A stretch of DNA of 64,000 bases from Candidatus Saccharimonadota bacterium (GTDB lineage: Bacteria > Patescibacteriota > Saccharimonadia > Saccharimonadales > Saccharimonadaceae), in NCBI GenBank assembly GCA_017460225.1, contig JAFUBM010000013.1, forward strand, positions 60,411 through 124,410, written 5' to 3'. The notes beneath the pieces were generated by a model that saw nothing but the letters and a program-made list of their open reading frames with translations, did no database searches and was not told the origin of the DNA. This document shows positions 34,328 to 42,827 of the stretch, one piece after another; position 1 is the stretch's first letter; every line of letters starts with the position of its first letter. Made by a program: the position numbers and the translations under genes.

Positions 34328-34417
34328 TTAGATTTCGATAAACTCTTGCCAGGGAGCAGGAGCTATCTTAGACTGTTTGCGCGAGCTTTTGGCGTGGCGC
34401 TTGAGTCCGATACGCAT
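34328..34417 (-). CDS. 29-residue basic peptide ORF
   Basis: A short frame starting MRIGLKRHAKSSRKQ, basic in its first half and ending WQEFIEI. AGGAGG lies 11 bases before the ATG. A complete transcription unit surrounds it: -35 TTGCGC (34517-34512), 17 bases, -10 TAAAAT (34494-34489), a leader of about 65 bases with a TCGCTCT/AGAGCGA stem, and a strong terminator 12 bases after the stop. No family recognised. The isolated, well-signalled unit argues for expression; the product could be a peptide, or the RNA itself could be the function. Confidence 0.6.
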   Translation of the reverse strand: MRIGLKRHAKSSRKQSKIAPAPWQEFIEI

Positions 34418-34488
34418 TTGGCTGTTCGCCTCCTGTTATTTGGTTTTCGCTCTGTAACGACCAATTTAGGAAAAGAGCGATAGTGAGT

Positions 34489-34517
34489 ATTTTAGCAAAG
34501 GTTTTAGACCAGCGCAA
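34489..34517 (-). promoter_or_regulatory. Promoter of the 29-residue ORF unit
   Basis: TTGCGC-N17-TAAAAT on the minus strand, inside the 177-base gap between the peptide ORF and the murJ stop. The rest of that gap shows no other gene. Confidence 0.65.
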
Positions 34518-34593
34518 GACTTGAAATGTGGCGGGAATATGGCTTTGTTTTATCTGGCGACGCAACGGACGGTAAGGCCAGCGGATTTAGCTG

Positions 34594-36222
34594 TTACTCG
34601 GTGTTGCGGAAGAGGATGTGCTTGAGCTTGGAGACGATAGGTTTGACTTCGTCGAGATCGAGGAAATAGCTGGCGGCGAGATAAGCGACGGCGGAGACGA
34701 GAGTAATGACGCAGAACTTGGGGAAAGTGACGAAGAAGGAATCGTCCGTAGCCATCAAGGGTAAGAACTTAGTCATGGAATACGCCACGCAGGCGGTGAT
34801 GAGGCCGGCGAAGAACATCTTGCGCATGGTCTCCCAGAAAGATTTGTTGAGGAGCTGACCTTTGGCGCGACGATTCAAGATGAAGAGGAGAATGATAATC
34901 TCCAGCACAGCGCCGAGGGATTGTGCCCAGCCAAGCCCCTCGGGGCCGTAGCCGAAACGATAGAAGAAGACGGAGAGGAGAATGGTAGTGCCGATGGCGA
35001 TGATGCTGACGATGAGCGGGGTTTTAGTATCCTGATAGGCATAGAAACCGCGCGAGGCAATATGGAAGACGCTTTGAGCGAAGATGGCAACGATGAAGGC
35101 ACCGAGAATCGAAGCGATCAAAGCGTCACCGCCGTTCATGATGAACGAGACGACGTAGCCGCGGCCAAAGAAGGCGACAATCGAGACGGGGAGCGTAATC
35201 CAAACAATCATCCGGAGAGCAGTGCGGAAAGTATCATGGAACTTGTCATCCTCGCCCTCGCCGAGCTCCTCTGTGAGCTGCGGGAAGAAAGCGGTGGAGA
35301 TGGCAACACCGATGAGCGAAACGGGCATTTGGTGGAGGCTGGAAGCTTGTTGGAAGCTGCGCAAAGCGCCGGCACCCATACGAGAGGAGAGATTGGTACT
35401 GACAATCGTGTTGACGTAGTCGATTCCTTGGTCGAGCGAGCGAGCGGGAAGAAGCTTCAAGACGCTCCGGAGACCTTGGTTTTTTAGGTTGATGCGGAAA
35501 TTGTAGTCAAAGCCAAGGCCAAAGAGCCCGAGAAGCGAGGTCAGAAGCTGCAAAACGGCACCAAAGGCAACCCCAATGGCAACCCCCATGATTCCCCCCT
35601 CGAAGAGCGTGAGACCGAAAAGAGAGATACCGTCAGTAAAGACGGTGATACCGATCAGAATACCGATATTGTACATCGCCGGGGCGAGAGCGTAGAAGAC
35701 AAAGCGACCGAGGGCTTGCTGAATCGAGGAGAGAACGGTGGAGATGGAGAAAAGGAAGGGGTTGATGGCGATGACGCGCATCATATTAATAGCGAGAATC
35801 GTCCCGGATTCGTCTAGACCGGGGCCGACCACATAGCGAACGAGCGGGTCGGCAAAAATCATAATCAGGACGCTGGCGATGAGCGTAATCAGCGCCATCA
35901 GATTTAGCACGCCGGCGGAGAGCTCCCAGGCGGACTTTTTGTTGCCCTTCATCAAGCGCTCGTTGAAGACAGGAATAAAGGAGACGGCGAGAGCACCGGA
36001 AGTCAGGATAAAGAACATAAAGTCCGGGATGGTAAAAGCGGCGGTGTAGGCGTCAATGCCGGTGGGGTAAGTCTTGAGATAATAAGAGTTGAGCAGGCGG
36101 TCACGGAAGATGCCAAGCAGGGCGGAGACAAGAGTGGAAGAGGCGAGCAAGACCGCGGCGGATTTGACGCTGAGCTTGGCGTTGGCGAGGGCGACGACGG
36201 ATTTGAACTTTAGCTTTCCCAC
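34594..36222 (-). CDS. murJ: Lipid II flippase MurJ
   Basis: 542 residues, about 14 helices (MATE/MVF fold). Typical sequences: VSALLGIFRDRLLNSYY near residue 33, the TAAFTIPDFMFFILTSGALAVSFIPVF region, SLHQMPVSLIGVAISTAFFPQL and RGFYAYQDTKTPL. Flips lipid-linked peptidoglycan precursor across the membrane. It starts 13 bases after the ftsH stop with an SD (AAAGGGAAAAAGAG), so ftsH and murJ are probably one operon. Confidence 0.93.
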   Translation of the reverse strand: MGKLKFKSVVALANAKLSVKSAAVLLASSTLVSALLGIFRDRLLNSYYLKTYPTGIDAYTAAFTIPDFMFFILTSGALAVSFIPVFNERLMKGNKKSAWELSAGVLNLMALITLIASVLIMIFADPLVRYVVGPGLDESGTILAINMMRVIAINPFLFSISTVLSSIQQALGRFVFYALAPAMYNIGILIGITVFTDGISLFGLTLFEGGIMGVAIGVAFGAVLQLLTSLLGLFGLGFDYNFRINLKNQGLRSVLKLLPARSLDQGIDYVNTIVSTNLSSRMGAGALRSFQQASSLHQMPVSLIGVAISTAFFPQLTEELGEGEDDKFHDTFRTALRMIVWITLPVSIVAFFGRGYVVSFIMNGGDALIASILGAFIVAIFAQSVFHIASRGFYAYQDTKTPLIVSIIAIGTTILLSVFFYRFGYGPEGLGWAQSLGAVLEIIILLFILNRRAKGQLLNKSFWETMRKMFFAGLITACVAYSMTKFLPLMATDDSFFVTFPKFCVITLVSAVAYLAASYFLDLDEVKPIVSKLKHILFRNTE

Positions 36223-36235
36223 TCTTTTTCCCTTT

Positions 36236-38170
36236 TTATTTATGTAATTTTACGGTTTCTGGGAGGACGGCGGGCTTGAGGAGCGGGACGAGATCAGCTT
36301 CGTCTAGAGTCTCTTTCTCGAGCAGCTTCTCGGCGAGAGAGTCGAGGACGGGGCGGTTGGACTTTAGAATCAACTCGGCACGTTTGGCGGCTTCTTCGGA
36401 GAGAGACTTAACTTCTTCGTCAATCAACTCAGCGGTCTTCTCAGAATAAGGCTTGGTCGTGGCAAGAGTGTAGTAGCCGGTCGACTCGTCTGGGAAGACG
36501 AGGTTGCGAGTCTTAGACCCCATACCTTCTTCGACGATCATTTCCTTGGCGAGGGAGGCGACGTTTTTGAGATCGGAGCCAGCACCGGTAGTGACGGCTT
36601 CGGCACCAAAGACAAGCTTCTCGGCGATACGGCCACCCATAGCGCGGGCAAGGATGTCTTTTAGCTCGTAAATCGACTTATAACTACGGTCTTCTGGCGG
36701 GAGGAACCAAGTAACACCGCCAGTGCGGCCACGCGGAATAATCGTGACTTTATGGACGGGATCGGAATCCGGGAGGACGTGGCCAACGATGGCATGGCCG
36801 GCTTCGTGGTAGGCGGTAACCCGGCGCTCGTGATCGTTCATAACTTTGGACTTGCGCTCGGGGCCGATAGCGACACGCTCAAAAGCTTCCGTCAAATCGG
36901 AGTTTTGGATGGCGGCGTGGCCGAGGCGAGCGGCGGTAATGGCGGCTTCGTTGGCGATGTTGGCGAGATCGGCACCGGAGGAGCCGGCGGTCTTGGCAGC
37001 GAGCGAATCAAGGTCTAAGCCAGTGGCGACGGGCTTACCCTTGAAATGGACCTTAAGAATCTCAAGGCGATCCTTGCGCTCCGGGAGAGCGACGGTAACG
37101 TGACGGTCGAAGCGGCCGGGGCGAAGTAGGGCTTTGTCAAGCATATCGACACGGTTGGTCGCGGCGATAACAATGACGCCGGATTCGTTGTCGAAGCCGT
37201 CCATCTCCACGAGGATTTGGTTTAAGGTCTGCTCGTCTTCGCGGCCAGCGCCGCCACGGGCATCACGCTTGTGGGCGACGGCGTCGATTTCGTCGATGAA
37301 GATGATAGAGGGGGCGTTTTTCTTGGCCTTGGCAAAGAGGTCGCGCACGCGGGAGGCACCCACGCCGACAAACATCTCAGAGAACTCCGAGCCGGAGATG
37401 GAGAAGAACGGGACTTTGGCCTCACCCGCAACAGCGCGCGCCATCAAGGTCTTCCCTGTCCCGGGATCACCAGCGAGGAGGACGCCGCGAGGAATCTTAG
37501 CGCCGAGGGTTTCGTATTTTTTGGGGTGTTTTAGGAAGTCGACGATCTCCTGGAGGTCTTGTTTGGCGGATTCGTTGCCGGCGACATCCTTGAAGGTAAC
37601 CTTTTTCTTGTCTGGACCGTAGAGGCGAGCCTTGGCTTTGCCGAAGCCGAGGGAGGAGTTGTTCATGGACTGGGCTTGGCGCATAACGTAGGAGAAGAAG
37701 ATAATTAGAGCGACAATCGGCAAGACGACAAGCGCAACGTCGAAGACGATGCCCCAGACGTCGGTATCTTCGACATATTCAATCACGGGGAGGGTGGACT
37801 CGCAGGCGGACTTCTCCGTAGCATCCTCGACGCTATCACAATAGTTGACGAGACCTTGTTCTTGGAGCGTGCCGGAAGCGTCTTTGCGGGACTGTTCGGT
37901 CGGGTAATCCTTGCCCTTCAACGTAATCTTTAGATCTTGACCGGAAACGGAAATCTTGGCGATGTCGCCGGAGGGGCTACTAGCGCGAGCGATGACGGAG
38001 GAGAGAGGGACAGTCTCTAGGGGGACTTGGTTACCGTTTAGAGAGTTCAGCATGGCTGAGCAAAAGAAGATGACTAGTAAAAAGAAAAAACAGCTCCGAA
38101 GAAAGTTGCTTAGTCCGGCGGACTTTTTGACGTTCTTGGGAGATTTGGGGGTAACGTTTGATTTAGGCAT
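36236..38170 (-). CDS. ftsH: ATP-dependent zinc metalloprotease FtsH
   Basis: Membrane-bound AAA+ protease for quality control. 644 residues. Helix 1 (about 22-42), extracytoplasmic domain, helix 2 (about 139-163). Walker A GDPGTGKT at 234-241, SRH arginines in [11 protein letters not shown], zinc motif HEAGH at 455-459, later zinc ligand in [12 protein letters not shown]. The extracytoplasmic domain carries an extra Cys pair ([17 protein letters not shown]). Transcribed divergently from comEC with 22 bases between start codons. Confidence 0.96.
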   Translation of the reverse strand: MPKSNVTPKSPKNVKKSAGLSNFLRSCFFFLLVIFFCSAMLNSLNGNQVPLETVPLSSVIARASSPSGDIAKISVSGQDLKITLKGKDYPTEQSRKDASGTLQEQGLVNYCDSVEDATEKSACESTLPVIEYVEDTDVWGIVFDVALVVLPIVALIIFFSYVMRQAQSMNNSSLGFGKAKARLYGPDKKKVTFKDVAGNESAKQDLQEIVDFLKHPKKYETLGAKIPRGVLLAGDPGTGKTLMARAVAGEAKVPFFSISGSEFSEMFVGVGASRVRDLFAKAKKNAPSIIFIDEIDAVAHKRDARGGAGREDEQTLNQILVEMDGFDNESGVIVIAATNRVDMLDKALLRPGRFDRHVTVALPERKDRLEILKVHFKGKPVATGLDLDSLAAKTAGSSGADLANIANEAAITAARLGHAAIQNSDLTEAFERVAIGPERKSKVMNDHERRVTAYHEAGHAIVGHVLPDSDPVHKVTIIPRGRTGGVTWFLPPEDRSYKSIYELKDILARAMGGRIAEKLVFGAEAVTTGAGSDLKNVASLAKEMIVEEGMGSKTRNLVFPDESTGYYTLATTKPYSEKTAELIDEEVKSLSEEAAKRAELILKSNRPVLDSLAEKLLEKETLDEADLVPLLKPAVLPETVKLHK

Positions 38171-38192
38171 ATATATAATATATCATAAAGTT
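38171..38192. promoter_or_regulatory. 22-base divergent ftsH/comEC promoter
   Basis: Both -10 elements fit between the two ATGs and overlap by two bases: TATATT on the minus strand (38182-38177) and TATCAT on the plus strand (38181-38186 region), each six bases from its start codon. Any -35 contacts must lie inside the opposite gene. Confidence 0.6.
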
Positions 38193-39590
38193 ATGCGGAT
38201 TTTTAGACTTTTACCGGCGGATCTTACGGCAGGAATAATGCTAAGCATCGTAGTCTACTGCATCTTGTCTGTGGTGCTAGGGACGGCGGGTGGAAGCGCC
38301 GAGACTTTGGCGCCACTCGCAGGGGAGACGGTGACGGTCTCCGGAACGGTCAAAGGCGACCCGAGCTACGCGGAGGCGGGCGCGGGAATAGTCAAACTCA
38401 GGCTGAAAAATATATCACTAGGCGAATACGCGGAAAATGAGTTTATGCAGGAAGTGAATATTCCAGGGGAGATTTTTCTCACTACGGCGGGAGGCGGAAT
38501 CGAGCGGGGCGACCGAATCGTGGTCCGGGGGAAGCTGGGCGAGGGGTTTGGGGCTTACGCCGGGACAATCTTCTCGGCAGAGACGCTTAAGCACGCCAGA
38601 CCGGAGCCGCAAAGCTTGATGCTGAGATTCCGGAAGATGTTCTCACGGGCAGCGACGGAGCAATTTGGCGAGAACGAACGCGAAGCGCGGCTGGGGCTAG
38701 CGTATCTGCTCGGAGAGAAAAACGGGCTAGATGCGGAGACAACAGAAATACTGCGGGCGGTAGGGCTAACACACTTGGTAGTGGCGAGCGGAACGCACCT
38801 AGGAATCTTGGTAGAATTTTTTAAGAAATACTTTGGTAAAATATCAAGATTTGCAGGACTGCTGTTTTCTGGTATATTCATCTTCTTGTTTGGGGAGATG
38901 ATTGGCTGGACGGCCTCGATTACACGAGCGGCAATTGTGGCGGGGCTGAGCCTACTCGCTTGGTATGGCGGGCGGAGAGTGGAGGCCTGGCGGATGATTC
39001 TGATTGCGATGGCCACGACGCTAATAATCAACCCGATGTATGTGGTTGACCTGGGGTGGCTACTGTCGTTTGCGAGCTTTATCGGCATAATGATTCTAGC
39101 GCCAGGGATGCAGAGATTTTTCTACGGTCCGCGAAAAAAGCCGGGAGTAGTGGCGGAAATGGTGATGGCGAGCGTGGCGGCGACGCTGATGTGCGCACCG
39201 ATTTTGCTTTATTTTTTTGGGAGTTTGTCAATCTTGTCAATTGTGGCGAATGTGTTGATTCTGCCGACGATGGCGGTGGCGATGGGACTGACGTTTTTGG
39301 TAGGTGGGCTAGGGCTTTTGCCCGGGGCGCTGTTTGGAGGATTACGGTGGATTGTTGTAAAAATTACAACAATCCTGCTGGATTATCATCTGATCGTAAT
39401 GGAGTTTTTCTCGCGACAAGCGAGCTTTATAATCCAAATCCCGAGCGGGATAGCCGAGGTGTTTTTGCTCTATGTCCCGATTCTACTGCCGTTTGTGGTC
39501 GGGGGTTTGATCCGCGCCGAAAAAACGCAGAAGCGCATCAGATTGTTCCACGAAAAACCGGAGAAATATCTCCGGTTCTCGAACGAGTAG
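38193..39590 (+). CDS. comEC: ComEC/Rec2-family competence membrane protein
   Basis: 465 residues from the ATG at 38193. Two N-terminal helices, then a DUF4131-like OB region (ETVTVSGTVKGDPSYA, RGDRIVVRGKL). The Competence domain follows, with LGLAYLLGEKNGL, GLTHLVVASGTHLGILVEFF and WTASITRAAIVAGLSL. Forms the channel for transforming DNA. The metallo-beta-lactamase domain that ends many ComEC proteins is absent. I reject the longer frame from 37956, whose extra 79 codons overlap ftsH antisense; TATCAT six bases before 38193 supports the shorter one. A perfect palindrome lies at 39351-39373. Confidence 0.9.
   Translation: MRIFRLLPADLTAGIMLSIVVYCILSVVLGTAGGSAETLAPLAGETVTVSGTVKGDPSYAEAGAGIVKLRLKNISLGEYAENEFMQEVNIPGEIFLTTAGGGIERGDRIVVRGKLGEGFGAYAGTIFSAETLKHARPEPQSLMLRFRKMFSRAATEQFGENEREARLGLAYLLGEKNGLDAETTEILRAVGLTHLVVASGTHLGILVEFFKKYFGKISRFAGLLFSGIFIFLFGEMIGWTASITRAAIVAGLSLLAWYGGRRVEAWRMILIAMATTLIINPMYVVDLGWLLSFASFIGIMILAPGMQRFFYGPRKKPGVVAEMVMASVAATLMCAPILLYFFGSLSILSIVANVLILPTMAVAMGLTFLVGGLGLLPGALFGGLRWIVVKITTILLDYHLIVMEFFSRQASFIIQIPSGIAEVFLLYVPILLPFVVGGLIRAEKTQKRIRLFHEKPEKYLRFSNE
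39351..39373. repeat. Palindrome TGTTGTAA-AAA-TTACAACA inside comEC
   Basis: Perfect 10-base arms (outer AT/AT added to the shared 8) around AAA, within coding sequence reading VVKITT in frame. Confidence 0.87.
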
Positions 39591-40499
39591 TTAGGCGCCG
39601 ACGCGATCTTTGCCGTTTTTGCGCGGGGCGTTGTGCTCGATATATTCAATAATCTTAGAGGCGACATCTTTGCCGGTGACCTTTTCGATACCAAAGCCAG
39701 GAGAAGCGTTGACCTCGAGAACTAGCGGGCCGCGAGCAGAGCGCATCAGATCGACACCACAGACGTGAAGGCCCATAGCCTTGGCGGCCTTTAGGGCGAC
39801 CTTTTTCTCTTCGTCGGTCAGCTTGACTGGAGTACCGGCGCCACCTTGGTGGAGGTTGGAGCGAAAATCGTCGTCGAGCGAGGCGCGTTGCATCGAGGCA
39901 ATCACACGGTTGCCCACGACAAAGGCGCGGATGTCGGTGCCGGCGGATTCCTTAATATACTCCTGGAGGAGGATGTTGGTGCCGTCTTCGTTGTAGAGGT
40001 AGAACGCCTGGAGGGCGGACTTGGCAGCCTTTTTGGTCTCGGCGAGAATGACGCCGTTGCCGTGAGTGCCGGTAGCGAGCTTGATGATGACAGGGAGACC
40101 GATTTGTTCAATCAGATCGTCGATGTCGGAGGTGTTGCGCGAGACAAGGGTCTTTGGCGTGTCGACACCGTACTTGGCGAGGATCTGGGCGGCGCGGAGC
40201 TTGTCCCGGGCGCGAGTAATGGCGACGGAAGTGGCGGAGGTCCAGACGCCTTGCATCTCAAACTGGCGCACCACGGCGCAACCGTAGCGGGTCATATTGT
40301 TGGAGATGCGAGGAAGAATGGCGTCGAAGCCCTTAAGCTTCTCGCCCTTGTAATAGACATCGGGATGCTTATCGTCGAGAGAGAGATAGCAGTTTTTGTA
40401 CTTAATCACCTGGACGTCGTGACCACGGTTCTTGGCTTCTTCGACGAGACGCTTGGTCGAATAGTTAGCGTTGCCGTTAGAGAGAATTGCTAGTTTCAT
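39591..40499 (-). CDS. rimK: RimK-type ATP-grasp ligase
   Basis: 302 residues. RimK family N-domain (MKLAILSNGNANYSTKRLVEEA), then ATP-grasp: LPVIIKLATGTHGNGVILAE, DIRAFVVGNRVIASMQR, HQGGAGTPVKLTDEE, CGVDLMRSARGPLVLEVNASPGFGIEKVT. In Proteobacteria RimK adds glutamates to the C-terminus of ribosomal protein S6; in other lineages related ligases make other peptide or cofactor modifications. It lies 15 bases downstream of a RimB-like protease gene, with an SD GAAAGGA. The stop abuts the comEC stop. Confidence 0.88.
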   Translation of the reverse strand: MKLAILSNGNANYSTKRLVEEAKNRGHDVQVIKYKNCYLSLDDKHPDVYYKGEKLKGFDAILPRISNNMTRYGCAVVRQFEMQGVWTSATSVAITRARDKLRAAQILAKYGVDTPKTLVSRNTSDIDDLIEQIGLPVIIKLATGTHGNGVILAETKKAAKSALQAFYLYNEDGTNILLQEYIKESAGTDIRAFVVGNRVIASMQRASLDDDFRSNLHQGGAGTPVKLTDEEKKVALKAAKAMGLHVCGVDLMRSARGPLVLEVNASPGFGIEKVTGKDVASKIIEYIEHNAPRKNGKDRVGA

Positions 40500-40514
40500 A
40501 AAATCCTTTCTTCT

Positions 40515-41021
40515 CTACTTTAGATATTTCTGATGGAATTCGTAGGGATTCTCTGCGAGTTCACGGTTCAAACCCTGGGTCTTGGGGTTTGAGCTTTTCT
40601 CGACCGACATCTTTGAGACGTCGACGAGAAACTTCCCCTTCAGGGTCTTCCGCCCGATCAGGACGGGAAAATTATTTTTGGAGCGGTCGGCGAGGGTGAA
40701 CATGGCTTTTATCGTGCGGTCGCCGAGCTTCAGGGGGAGTTCGACGCGATAGCGGATTTCTTCGTCGCCGTTGCTAGACCGCACAATCTTGGCCTTGTAA
40801 GCCTTGCGCTCAAGGCGCTCGCCAGAGTAGAACTTTGAGCCTGGACCGAAGAGAGAAAAGACGAGCGTGCCGTCTTTTTTGACGTCGAGGTCTGAGACCC
40901 AAATCGCCGAGGAATCAGCGCCAGTATCAATCTTGGCTGGAACGTTTTTTATCCCGGCGACCTCAATATACTCGGTAGAGCCGAGCAAGTCAAGTTTTTT
41001 GCGACCATGAAGACGAATCAT
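40515..41021 (-). CDS. rimB: RimB-like retropepsin-fold protease (ATP-dependent zinc protease family)
   Basis: 168 residues. The motif AKIDTGADSSAIW is the aspartyl (retropepsin-like) active site of the PF05618 family, followed by VRSSNGDEEIRYRVELPLKLGDR, FTLADRSKNNFPVLIGRKTL. In Proteobacteria RimB trims the polyglutamate tail made by RimK. Adjacency and order with rimK support the same partnership. TATAAT (41033-41028) lies six bases before the ATG, so this is the first gene of the pair. Gene symbol by analogy. Confidence 0.8.
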   Translation of the reverse strand: MIRLHGRKKLDLLGSTEYIEVAGIKNVPAKIDTGADSSAIWVSDLDVKKDGTLVFSLFGPGSKFYSGERLERKAYKAKIVRSSNGDEEIRYRVELPLKLGDRTIKAMFTLADRSKNNFPVLIGRKTLKGKFLVDVSKMSVEKSSNPKTQGLNRELAENPYEFHQKYLK

Positions 41022-41039
41022 TCTTATATTATACCATTT

Positions 41040-42278
41040 TTAAGCATTTTGGTCAATAACAGCGAACTTGTTTTTGCCTTTCTTGAGCACGCCGGAGGCG
41101 GTTAGCTGAAAGCTCTCGGAAATCTTTTGGTTGTTGAAGGAGATGGCGCCGGACTTGAGGAGCTTACGCGCGTCGGACTTGGAGCTAGCGAGGCCGGTTT
41201 CGACGAGCAAGCCTAAGAGATCGCTAGAAGGTTTGACGCTACCGAGGAAAGCGCTGAGTTTCTGGATGTCAGCTGGGGAGTAGCTAGCGGACTTGTCAAA
41301 GAGGATGGATGTGGCCCACTCGGCGGAATCGGCGGCGGACTTGCCGTGGACAACCTCCGTAACACATCTTGCGAGCGTGCGCTGAGCGAGACGCCGCTCG
41401 GGAGCTTTGGCGTGATCGGCGAGGACTTTTTCTACCTCGGGTTTGTCTAGCAGCGTGTAAATCTTCATTAGGTATTCTACGGCGGAGTCGGGCTGGTTAA
41501 GCCAGAACTGGTAGAAGTCGAAGACGGGGGTGAAGTTGCCCGAGCCGTTGTCGGAGCTGGCGAGCCAGACGGCGTTGCCCTCGCTCTTGCCGAACTTGCG
41601 ACCGGTCACCGGGTCAATCACGAGCGGAGTAGACCAGACGTCGGCGTCGGCGTTCTCGAGACGCTTAATCAGGTGGATGCCGGAGGTGCAGTTGCCGTAT
41701 TGGTCTGCGCCGCAGAGCTGGAGTGCGACACCGTAGGTGCGATAGAGGTGGAGGAAATCGTAGCCTTGGATCAAGGTGTAGGAAAACTCAGCGTAGGAGA
41801 TGCCGGAGCCGCCGGAGCCGATGCGGTTTTGGACAAACTGGCGATCGAGCAGCTGGGTCATAGAGAAGCTTTTGCCGACTTCGCGCAAGAAGGCGAGGTA
41901 GTTCATATCCTTAAACCAATCGTAGTTGTCGACCATCGTGACATTTTTTAGACCAATCACACGCTGAATCTGCTCGCGAAGGCAAGCTTTGTTGTGCTCT
42001 ACCTCGTCCAGAGACTTGAGGTCGCGCTCGCCGTTGTCCTTGGGGTCACCAATCTGGCCGGTAGCGCCGCCAACTAGCAAATAAGGTTCGTATCCGTGAC
42101 GTACAAAACAAGCACACATCATAATAGCGGCGAGATTGCCGATGGTGAGAGAATCGGCCGACGGGTCAGCCCCCCAATAGAACCGTTTGTTCTCCCGATT
42201 ATCTAAATCTGCGGGGTGTTTGATAGTGGTCTCGGCGGAAAAGCCGCGCCACAAAAGTTCTTCGGATAGTTTCATCAT
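41040..42278 (-). CDS. tyrS: Tyrosyl-tRNA synthetase
   Basis: Class I synthetase, 412 residues from the ATG at 42278. Motifs: FYWGADPSADSLTIGNLAAI (HIGH equivalent), LVGGATGQIGDP, ALQLCGADQYGNCTSGI, KFGKSEGNAV (KMSKS), and a C-terminal S4 RNA-binding domain (SDARKLLKSGAISFNNQKI). TATAAT (42290-42285) six bases before 42278 shows that the longer frame from 42302 is not used. Confidence 0.95.
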   Translation of the reverse strand: MMKLSEELLWRGFSAETTIKHPADLDNRENKRFYWGADPSADSLTIGNLAAIMMCACFVRHGYEPYLLVGGATGQIGDPKDNGERDLKSLDEVEHNKACLREQIQRVIGLKNVTMVDNYDWFKDMNYLAFLREVGKSFSMTQLLDRQFVQNRIGSGGSGISYAEFSYTLIQGYDFLHLYRTYGVALQLCGADQYGNCTSGIHLIKRLENADADVWSTPLVIDPVTGRKFGKSEGNAVWLASSDNGSGNFTPVFDFYQFWLNQPDSAVEYLMKIYTLLDKPEVEKVLADHAKAPERRLAQRTLARCVTEVVHGKSAADSAEWATSILFDKSASYSPADIQKLSAFLGSVKPSSDLLGLLVETGLASSKSDARKLLKSGAISFNNQKISESFQLTASGVLKKGKNKFAVIDQNA

Positions 42279-42295
42279 AGGATTATTATAACAGG

Positions 42296-42826
42296 CTAAC
42301 AATTCTTTTGTCTAGCGACGGGGCGGCGATCGAGCTGGTAGAGAGCGTGGGCGGCGGAGATAATTTCTAAGACTGAGGTCAAGATGGCGACATAGGCGCC
42401 AATACTCAAACTATACGCGATGGAGATAAAGCAGGTCAAAATGTCGACAATCCGAATGGTTTTGAGGCTGCCAAAAGTCAGGCCAAAGGTGTAAATCAAA
42501 ATCGCGAGAGTGGGCAGAAGGGAGACTGGACCGTCGTAGCTAATCGCTGTCAGCGCAATCAAGAGGAAGATAATCAAGAAAAACAACCCAGTAGAGACAA
42601 TCTTTTTGCGGCGATATTTATGGAAAAGGTAGTTGCGGAGGACGCAGACGAGATGAGTCAGCCCGCCAGAAGTCCCGCCCAGGAGGAAATACTGGATCGC
42701 GGAGGAGAAGTTGGAGACCATCTGGAGCACGAGGAGCTTGGATTTTTTCTTTTGGTGCAGAGAAATGACCAAAATTACGAGCGAGATGAAGCCGAAAACT
42801 TGGGCGAGGAGCTGCAACGGGGTCAT
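42296..42826 (-). CDS. YgjV-like inner membrane protein
   Basis: 176 residues with five or six helices. Starts QLLAQVFGFISLVILVISLHQKKKSKLLVLQM and continues NFSSAIQYFLLGGTSGGLTHLVCVLRNYLF, the pattern of the YgjV (PF10688) family, whose function is unknown. It begins one base after the phosphoketolase C-subunit gene stop and is probably its operon partner. Confidence 0.75.
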   Translation of the reverse strand: MTPLQLLAQVFGFISLVILVISLHQKKKSKLLVLQMVSNFSSAIQYFLLGGTSGGLTHLVCVLRNYLFHKYRRKKIVSTGLFFLIIFLLIALTAISYDGPVSLLPTLAILIYTFGLTFGSLKTIRIVDILTCFISIAYSLSIGAYVAILTSVLEIISAAHALYQLDRRPVARQKNC

Positions 42827-42827
42827 A

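Noticed and set aside
37956..38192. Extended N-terminus of ComEC overlapping ftsH
   Set aside because: The extra 79 codons are antisense to the ftsH start and lack family similarity. A -10 lies six bases before the ATG at 38193.
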